A DNA stretch of 16,483 nucleotides from Candidatus Pacearchaeota archaeon CG10_big_fil_rev_8_21_14_0_10_32_14 (GTDB lineage Archaea; Nanobdellota; Nanobdellia; Pacearchaeales; GW2011-AR1). The translations under genes were made by a program, and so were the position numbers. The DNA is taken from assembly GCA_002763085.1 (NCBI GenBank), contig PFCY01000006.1:1-16483 (forward strand), in the 5' to 3' direction. Of this stretch, positions 1-4,419 are shown piece after piece. The notes beneath the pieces were generated by a model. It was not told the DNA's origin. It made no database searches and worked only from the letters and a program-made list of their open reading frames with translations. The stretch's first letter is position 1; each line of letters opens with the position of its first letter.

Positions 1-160
1 CAGTTTTTCTTTCCCTCCTCCCTCCCCTCAACCTCGAAGGTAGAGGCTCCTCCCAGATTAGTGGGCGGGGACGAGAGATTTTGTGGTAAGGGGTAAGATG
101 GGGTTGGTGGACGAAGTCGCGAGGGTGGATGGTGGATTCTGAAATCATAACGAAGAATAG
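1..160. other. GC-rich, strand-asymmetric stretch; possible end of a structured RNA
   Basis: No open frame covers this stretch. Its base composition is far more GC-rich than anything else in the window. The + strand is a pyrimidine tract at about 4-30 followed by a G-rich tract at about 81-137. Seen pairings on the + strand: CCTC/GAGG around a 7-nt loop near 32-46; CTCCTCCC with GGGCGGGG around an 8-nt loop near 47-70, with one mismatch and one wobble; and an imperfect long-range match between about 24-36 and 99-110. In AT-rich archaea, local GC-rich islands are often stable RNAs (established knowledge). I looked for SRP RNA, RNase P RNA, 5S rRNA and tRNA signatures and found none I could defend. 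The element runs off the left edge, so its identity and strand are open. Confidence 0.3.
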
Positions 161-208
161 CTATTAAAATAATTTTATTAGACACACTCTGTTTTTTATA
201 TACAATAA

Positions 209-217
209 GTTTATAAG
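209..217 (+). promoter_or_regulatory. TATA box for the DUF1003 gene
   Basis: GTTTATAAG lies 22-30 nt before the ATG at 239. This spacing places transcription start at or next to the start codon, as in leaderless archaeal genes. No Shine-Dalgarno sequence is seen between the box and the ATG. Confidence 0.6.
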
Positions 218-238
218 AAAAAAAACCCTCACTCAGTA

Positions 239-622
239 ATGAAAAAAGAGGAAATCAAAAATCATCCAGCAATTTCTCACAAAAGAACGTTCGGTCAGAT
301 AGCAGCTGAAAATTTCGCTAAATGGGCAGGGTCTTGGACTTTCATAATTATATTTTGCTTTTTTCTGATCCTTTGGGTAATTACTAATTCAATTTGGATA
401 ATACTTGGAAGATCTTGGGATTCTTATCCATTTATTCTTCTAAACTTAATTCTCTCTACAATTGCAGCGCTTCAAGCTCCAGTGATATTGATGTCACAAA
501 ACAGAGAAGCTCAAATCGACCGACTTCGAGCAGAATACGATTATACGGTAAATAAAAAAGCAGAAAAAGAAATTAGAGAGATTAAAGAACAGCTTAACAG
601 GATTGAACGGAAGTTGAGATGA
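239..622 (+). CDS. DUF1003 family membrane protein
   Basis: This 127-residue protein matches the DUF1003 pattern (Pfam PF06210): a GSWTF motif opening the first membrane helix (about residues 31-54), a YPFILLNLILS motif leading into the second (about 62-83), and the family signature QAPVILMSQNRE (about 79-90). A charged C-terminal tail (about 95-127, rich in Glu, Lys and Arg) is likely a coiled coil in the cytoplasm. The length is slightly short for the family. Function is not established for DUF1003. The ATG at 239 is supported by a TATA box at 209-217. It stands alone: the next gene downstream is on the other strand and broken. Family identification is by recognised motifs; role is unknown. 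Confidence 0.85.
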   Translation: MKKEEIKNHPAISHKRTFGQIAAENFAKWAGSWTFIIIFCFFLILWVITNSIWIILGRSWDSYPFILLNLILSTIAALQAPVILMSQNREAQIDRLRAEYDYTVNKKAEKEIREIKEQLNRIERKLR

Positions 623-632
623 AATTAAATAT

Positions 633-864
633 TTATTCAGTTAATGATGGACCTTGAAGCATAGCTTTATCAAAATCCCCTTTGAATTCCATCCAATTTC
701 TCAATCGCTTATCATTATAAGTTAATCCATTATTTTTTCCAGGGATATTTTGAAGCCACCATTTTTTGAAGGCAGTATTGACATTATAATTATCATTACC
801 GCCATTACAATTTAAAAGTTTTCCAGAAGAATCATAAATGGCTGTTCCAGGAAATAATTTACTC
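633..864 (-). pseudogene. C-terminal part of a small membrane-anchored protein gene, cut off by an insertion sequence
   Basis: On the minus strand an open frame from 863 to the TAA at 633-635 encodes 76 residues, starting SKLFPGTAIYDSSGK and ending DKAMLQGPSLTE. It has the composition of a real soluble domain, with KKWW and WMEF motifs, but no start codon of its own. The frame runs upstream into the IS end at 865 and hits a stop inside the IS (about 909-911). The missing N-terminus is probably the fragment at 1711-1829: joining 1829-1711 directly to 864-633 gives one continuous in-frame reading of 116 codons plus stop. One in three random joins would be in frame, so this is supportive rather than proof. 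I do not recognise the domain. Confidence 0.6.
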
Positions 865-894
865 GGTGATTGACCAGAAAACGGACCAAAAAAG

Positions 895-903
895 CTTATA
901 ATT
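895..903 (+). promoter_or_regulatory. TATA-like box for the transposase
   Basis: CTTATAATT lies 23-31 nt before the ATG at 926, inside the left end of the insertion sequence. The spacing matches the other promoters in the window. Confidence 0.4.
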
Positions 904-925
904 AAGCGAATCTACGACGATAGTA

Positions 926-1705
926 ATGAAAAAGAGTTTGTCAGACATGTATTTGCTGGGTAGAAAGTGCCTATTTTGCGATAGATATGGACTTTACAAA
1001 TTAAAGGATAAAAGATTAAAGTGTAAAAATTGCAATAAAAAATATTCTATCAAAAAATTAAAAAGAGATTTAGAAATTCTTTATTATTTCTATTTGGAAA
1101 TTTCAGCCCGCAGGGCTGCAAATGAATTAAAACTAAATTATAAAACAGTTCAGTCAAGATTTATGGATTTTAGAAAATAGATTAATGAATATTCCAATCA
1201 GGAAATCAAAAAGTTAAAGGGGGAGTTAGAATTGGATGAAACCTATTTCGGCGGAAGTAGAAAAGGCAACAGAGGCAGAGGAGCGTTTAACAAAGCAATT
1301 GCTTTCGGTATCCTCGAGAGAAATGGAAAAGTTCACACAATAATTGTTGAAAATGTTAAAGCAAATACTTTAATGGAAGCTATAAAGAACAAAACAAAAA
1401 AAGGTTCTGTTTTTTACACTGATGGTTTCAAGAGCTATGCAAGTTTGCATCAATATGGAAAGCACAATATCATAAAGCATCATAAAGATGAATTTGTAAA
1501 AGGTAGAAATCATATAAATGGTATTGAAGGCTTTTGGAGTTACGCAAAAGAAAGATTCCATAAATATCATGGGATTAACAGAAAAAATTATCCATTGTAT
1601 TTAAAAGAAATGGAATTTAGATTCAATCACAGAAACAAAAATGTATTTAAATTGCTAATCAATATTTGTATTAAGGGAGGCGTAATTGGTCCGGAACTTA
1701 CCTAA
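926..1705 (+). pseudogene. IS1595/ISXO2-like transposase with an in-frame TAG stop
   Basis: The frame starting at ATG 926 encodes a zinc ribbon (C15, C18, C33, C36) and a helix-turn-helix region (about residues 55-80), then meets TAG at 1178-1180. The same frame stays open beyond it for 17 codons and the whole catalytic domain up to the stop at 1703-1705. Counting the stop as residue 85, the DDE residues are D104 (DETYFGG), D166 (YTDGFKSY) and E201 in HINGIEGFWSYAKERF, a hallmark of ISXO2-like transposases. Total length, about 259 codons, suits the family, whose members are single-frame. One base change (for example GAG, CAG or AAG to TAG) explains the break. A TTG at 1232 could restart translation, but that product would lack the DNA-binding half. 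Most likely an inactivated transposase. Confidence 0.8.
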
Positions 1706-1710
1706 TCACC

Positions 1711-1829
1711 AAATAAATTATCATAATTACCCCAATTATTAGAACAACCAACATCAAGATAATAAACAACTTCAAATCAATATTCAATTTTTTATTTCTA
1801 GAATTAAATCTTTTCACTCTCTTTTTCAT
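1711..1829 (-). pseudogene. N-terminal part of the interrupted small membrane-anchored protein gene
   Basis: The ATG at 1829-1827 on the minus strand opens MKKRVKRFNSRNKKLN, followed by a hydrophobic segment (about residues 20-41, LKLFIILMLVVLIIGVIMII), then reads into the insertion sequence and stops at 1698-1700. The basic N-terminus followed by one membrane helix resembles the start of the large LamG protein at 14756 and the metallopeptidase at 7254, so the intact protein was likely membrane-anchored with its C-terminus outside (inference). A box at 1850-1860 lies 21-31 nt upstream, so a 43-residue truncated peptide could still be made. The C-terminal half is at 633-864. Confidence 0.6.
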
Positions 1830-1849
1830 GTGATTTATTATTTAATGAA

Positions 1850-1860
1850 GTTTAAAAAAG
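1850..1860 (-). promoter_or_regulatory. TATA-like box of the interrupted gene
   Basis: On the minus strand CTTTTTTAAAC lies 21-31 nt before the ATG at 1829. It sits directly beyond the end of the next upstream gene (stop at 1862), so the interrupted gene had its own promoter. Confidence 0.4.
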
Positions 1861-1861
1861 T

Positions 1862-2626
1862 TTAGGGTAACGTCTTATGCCAATTTTCTAAAAGAATCAT
1901 TAAATCTTCTGCATCAACCTTTCCATCTTCATTAATATCTGAATCATATGTCTGTGTTGGAGTCCTTGTATTCTCTAAAGTGGGAGTATAAGATACCGTC
2001 GGTGTAAACGATCCAGTTGGAGATGGAGTCTGTGTGGGAGTATAAGATTCAGTTGGTAAAGGAGTACTAGTTATCGAAGGAGTATATGAAATTGTTGGAG
2101 TTGATGTAATCGGCAAAGGTGTACATGATGGAGGAGCAGTCGGTATTGGTAAAAATTGAGATAAAAAATTATTTGTTTCATCAGATTCGTTAATTTCATC
2201 CAAACTATCGACATAAACAGAATTTTCGGATACCTCATATCCCGGAACCCACAAAGTCGCGTATTCGTTTCCCCTTAATCCCCCTAAAATCCTTGTGGGA
2301 GTTCCATCATTGATTTGAACATCAAAACTTGAAGAATCTATCATTGAATTATTTTTTAATCCGACAATGATTCCAAGTGTCGGAGTAAAATAACAACTAT
2401 CTCCAGTTTCAAGTTCAATAGCCATTCCCGTAACAGTTAAATCAGGAAGTGTATCTTTACGAGACACAATAAAGTTTTTATCTTTGATAATTGATTCTAA
2501 CCTACTAGATGAAGAAATTAAACTTTTAGGCAATAATGTATTCTCACTTTTATTATCCGCCCCATAACTAGAACTCATATAAGCAGCTAATCCTAAAGTT
2601 ATAATAGATTTGTATAATCCGTTCAT
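1862..2626 (-). CDS. secreted CARDB-domain protein with Thr/Pro-rich linker and dockerin-like C-terminal tail
   Basis: 254 residues from ATG 2626. Residues 1-22 look like a signal peptide (MNGLYKSIITLGLAAYMSSS, then YG-ADN). Residues about 61-160 resemble a CARDB adhesion domain: LPDLTVTGM at its start and VDSLDEINESDETNN at its end, the usual closing motif. Residues about 161-227 are a Thr/Ser/Pro linker with repeats such as YTPT and TSTP. The C-terminus (about 229-250) is a single dockerin type I-like calcium-binding segment, DINEDGKVDAEDLMILLENW. The frame extends to a TTG at 2680, but 2626 is preferred because it begins the signal peptide and has a TATA box 21-29 nt upstream. Predicted to be exported; its partner is unknown. 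The tail recurs in the protein at 7307-7864. Confidence 0.75.
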   Translation of the reverse strand: MNGLYKSIITLGLAAYMSSSYGADNKSENTLLPKSLISSSSRLESIIKDKNFIVSRKDTLPDLTVTGMAIELETGDSCYFTPTLGIIVGLKNNSMIDSSSFDVQINDGTPTRILGGLRGNEYATLWVPGYEVSENSVYVDSLDEINESDETNNFLSQFLPIPTAPPSCTPLPITSTPTISYTPSITSTPLPTESYTPTQTPSPTGSFTPTVSYTPTLENTRTPTQTYDSDINEDGKVDAEDLMILLENWHKTLP

Positions 2627-2646
2627 TAAATCTTCAAAAATCTTGA

Positions 2647-2656
2647 GTTTATAAGG
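2647..2656 (-). promoter_or_regulatory. TATA box for the CARDB/dockerin-like gene
   Basis: On the minus strand CCTTATAAAC ends 21 nt before ATG 2626. The identical decamer occurs in the opposite orientation at 2719-2728, at the same spacing to the divergent gene. It decides the start at 2626 rather than the upstream TTG. Confidence 0.6.
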
Positions 2657-2718
2657 TTTTATGTAAAATTTTGTCCCCAATAATGAATTATATAATACGA
2701 AGAATAAATCTCAATAAT

Positions 2719-2728
2719 CCTTATAAAC
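2719..2728 (+). promoter_or_regulatory. TATA box for the orphan gene at 2749
   Basis: CCTTATAAAC lies 21-30 nt before the ATG at 2749. It argues for a leaderless start at 2749 instead of the upstream ATG at 2683 or TTG at 2671, both of which lie before the box. Confidence 0.6.
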
Positions 2729-2748
2729 ATTATTGTGAAATCTATTTG

Positions 2749-3414
2749 ATGCAATCAAGATCTTACTCTCCAACTCAACAAAGAAAATATTCTCCTTCTG
2801 TCCCAAATTTAAATATAAAATTTAACGGAGAATATATAGAATTATCTTCTTCCCCAAGAAAAGGAAACTATTTTGATGCTCGATCCAAATTAAGTGAAAG
2901 TAAATTAACACCGGCAAACTGTGGAGAAATCATTCCATTTTATAATCAGAATATTAAATTTACTAATAGAGAACTTCGTTCTCCAATTAACGAAATAAAT
3001 GGAAACAGCATAATTGGAGACACATTGCAATTATGGATTCCAAGTAAAGGTGTTTATATTAAAGATAATCCCCCTCTATCTTACTTTTCAATTTCACCTG
3101 AAAAACTTGAAATGATCCTTAAAGAAGACGACTCAATAAAATTCGTTCCAAGACCATTTCCTCTAGGAAAAATATCGCCCCAAGATTTAGTTGATAATCA
3201 TTATCTTGTAGAGCTTCTCGACGGAAGTTTAAAAGAATTTGTAAAATTATCTGCGAGATATAAAGATCCTTCTCCAAGAGTTTTTGGATTCGAAGACGTA
3301 ATTAAACCTACAGTAACTGTTACAGCATTAAGGTCTTTTAGCAATAATCATCTCATCTTAGACGGACATTTCAATCCTCACTGGACAGGATATATGTTTG
3401 GAAGAGTTGATTGA
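2749..3414 (+). CDS. orphan protein of unknown function
   Basis: 221 residues from ATG 2749. I do not recognise a family. There is no signal peptide or membrane segment. The N-terminal 40 residues are Ser/Tyr/Pro/Arg-rich and probably disordered (SYSPTQQRKYSPSVP). The rest alternates short beta-like stretches with polar loops: IKFNGEYIELSSS, TLQLWIPSKGVYI, YLVELLDGSLKEFVKLSARY and VTVTALRSF. It ends in an aromatic and glycine-rich segment, FNPHWTGYMFGRVD. The frame is open upstream to 2671, but the TATA box at 2719-2728 favours 2749. It is divergent from the CARDB/dockerin-like gene and convergent with the sigma-factor gene. With no export signal, it could act in the cytoplasm alongside the sigma factor, but that is only proximity. 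Confidence 0.6.
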   Translation: MQSRSYSPTQQRKYSPSVPNLNIKFNGEYIELSSSPRKGNYFDARSKLSESKLTPANCGEIIPFYNQNIKFTNRELRSPINEINGNSIIGDTLQLWIPSKGVYIKDNPPLSYFSISPEKLEMILKEDDSIKFVPRPFPLGKISPQDLVDNHYLVELLDGSLKEFVKLSARYKDPSPRVFGFEDVIKPTVTVTALRSFSNNHLILDGHFNPHWTGYMFGRVD

Positions 3415-3466
3415 AATGGTTTTCTATCAAGTTTAGAGGAAAGATTATTTTGTCTTATATAAATCA

Positions 3467-4267
3467 TTAGAAAAAATCCCAAACAACATCTTCCAATGAG
3501 ATATTTTTTCTCATCAAATTCATTTCTATTTTATCTCTAGATCTTTTAAGTACTTTATTCACATTTTCGTGAGAAATTCCTTCTGAAGAAAAGTTTCCTT
3601 GTCCCGAAAAACGTCTCTTTCGTAATTCTTTTGAAACGTCCCTTAGACTTCTTGATGATTCTCCGCCCAATCCATAGTAGAGAACAACTACTGTCCGTTC
3701 AAAATCATCTAATCCTGAAAGAACTAATCCAGTCAAATGTGATTCATGAAGTTTATATCTTGTTGTTTCTCTTAGAAAAGGAATCTTAAAACTTGGCTTT
3801 TCTTCAGAGTTATCTAAAGCGTATATCGATAGTCTGCCCCGTCTTCGAATTTCTGAAAGTTTTATTCCCCCAATGCTAGTTTCTTTACCCCTAAGTTTTC
3901 TTTCGTTAGGAATATGAACAAGTTGTTGAGCATTATGATACGATTGCATATAATAATTGATCCAATCTCCAGAATATGATAAAAGTCCAATTCCTTTTGA
4001 AGAATCATATAAATCAAGTGAATGGATCAAACCCAAAACCCCCTCATGAATATAATCCTTAATCAAATTACGAGATAAATTGTGTCTCCTCAAATATTTT
4101 TTAGCCTGAGAAACAATAAATGGGAGATTATGCACCACAAGTTTATTCTTAGAATCTTGATTTTTATTTTTCTGATAGTCTGTGATCAATTCAGAAATTT
4201 GTTCTCTTGATAATCTTAATTTAGAATATTCACTAGAAAAATAACTAGCGAGTGATGAACTTTCCAT
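3467..4267 (-). CDS. sigma-70 family RNA polymerase sigma factor-like protein
   Basis: 266 residues. Residues about 20-44 resemble sigma region 1.2 (LSREQISELITDYQKNKNQD). Residues 41-59 match region 2.1 (NLPFIVSQAKKYL). Residues 71-92 match region 2.2, the core-polymerase contact (DYIHEGVLGLIHSLDLYD). Residues 93-120 correspond to regions 2.3-2.4 (SYSGDWINYYM, then HIPNER), with one of the two usual tryptophans kept. Residues 121-184 are a diverged or missing region 3. Residues about 185-250 match region 4: LDDFERTVVVLYYGLGGE, then a helix-turn-helix (SLRDVSKEL ... GISHENVNKVLKRSRDKI) with an extra loop of about ten residues. In bacteria such proteins direct RNA polymerase to promoters; archaea normally use TBP and TFB. 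The ATG at 4267 is preceded by a TATA-like box. Homology call is firm; function in this cell is open. Confidence 0.82.
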   Translation of the reverse strand: MESSSLASYFSSEYSKLRLSREQISELITDYQKNKNQDSKNKLVVHNLPFIVSQAKKYLRRHNLSRNLIKDYIHEGVLGLIHSLDLYDSSKGIGLLSYSGDWINYYMQSYHNAQQLVHIPNERKLRGKETSIGGIKLSEIRRRGRLSIYALDNSEEKPSFKIPFLRETTRYKLHESHLTGLVLSGLDDFERTVVVLYYGLGGESSRSLRDVSKELRKRRFSGQGNFSSEGISHENVNKVLKRSRDKIEMNLMRKNISLEDVVWDFF

Positions 4268-4287
4268 AAAAAAATTCTTAAGAGGTA

Positions 4288-4296
4288 GTATTTAAG
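4288..4296 (-). promoter_or_regulatory. TATA-like box for the sigma-factor gene
   Basis: On the minus strand CTTAAATAC lies 21-29 nt before ATG 4267, the same spacing as at neighbouring genes. A second A/T motif (ATATAAAT) is further upstream at about 4300-4307. Confidence 0.45.
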
Positions 4297-4419
4297 GATT
4301 TATATTTTGAAAAAACATTCATAAAATCTGAAATAGATATCTTGATTAATAATTAATGGAGAGGAAGTGATAAAAAATGTTTTATAGGTGATTATATCTC
4401 TCTGCATGAAATGATTTTT

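Larger units (their letters stand above)
865..1710 (+). mobile_element. IS1595-like insertion sequence
   Basis: About 846 bp, bounded by imperfect terminal inverted repeats. The left end reads GGTGATT, 11 nt, GGACCAA (865-889); the right end on the other strand reads the same two blocks with the same 11-nt spacing (1710-1686). About 16 of 25 positions match. The element holds one transposase frame (926-1705) with a zinc ribbon and an ISXO2-like DDE domain, as in the IS1595 family. IS1595 elements normally make an 8-bp target duplication; no clean one is seen. The nearest candidate is AAATAATTT (852-860) against AAATAAATT (1711-1719), 8 of 9 matching but four bases off the left end. The element interrupts a small membrane protein gene. 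Confidence 0.75.

Noticed and set aside
1..160. SRP RNA, RNase P RNA or 5S rRNA
   Set aside because: I could not find the conserved SRP helix 8 sequence, the RNase P P4 core or 5S loop sequences on either strand.
1178..1180. TAG read as pyrrolysine
   Set aside because: No pyl genes or other internal TAG codons are seen in the window, and IS1595 transposases do not need pyrrolysine. A nonsense mutation is simpler.
852..1719. Near-identical AAATAATTT and AAATAAATT as the target-site duplication
   Set aside because: The left copy is four bases away from the terminal repeat and has a mismatch; low-complexity A/T sequence makes chance likely.
1980..2145. Tandem-repeat or CRISPR-like array
   Set aside because: The repetition is the coding sequence of the Thr/Pro/Ser linker; units are short, variable and in frame, with no spacers.
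2671..2748. N-terminal extension of the orphan gene from TTG 2671 or ATG 2683
   Set aside because: The extension would place the start upstream of the clear TATA box at 2719-2728 and overlap the divergent frame's upstream extension.
3467..4267. Sigma factor as bacterial contamination of the assembly
   Set aside because: Its promoter style matches its neighbours, and genes on both sides share the same promoter spacing and AT-rich composition with gatD. Not fully excluded without reads, but the sequence gives no sign of a join.
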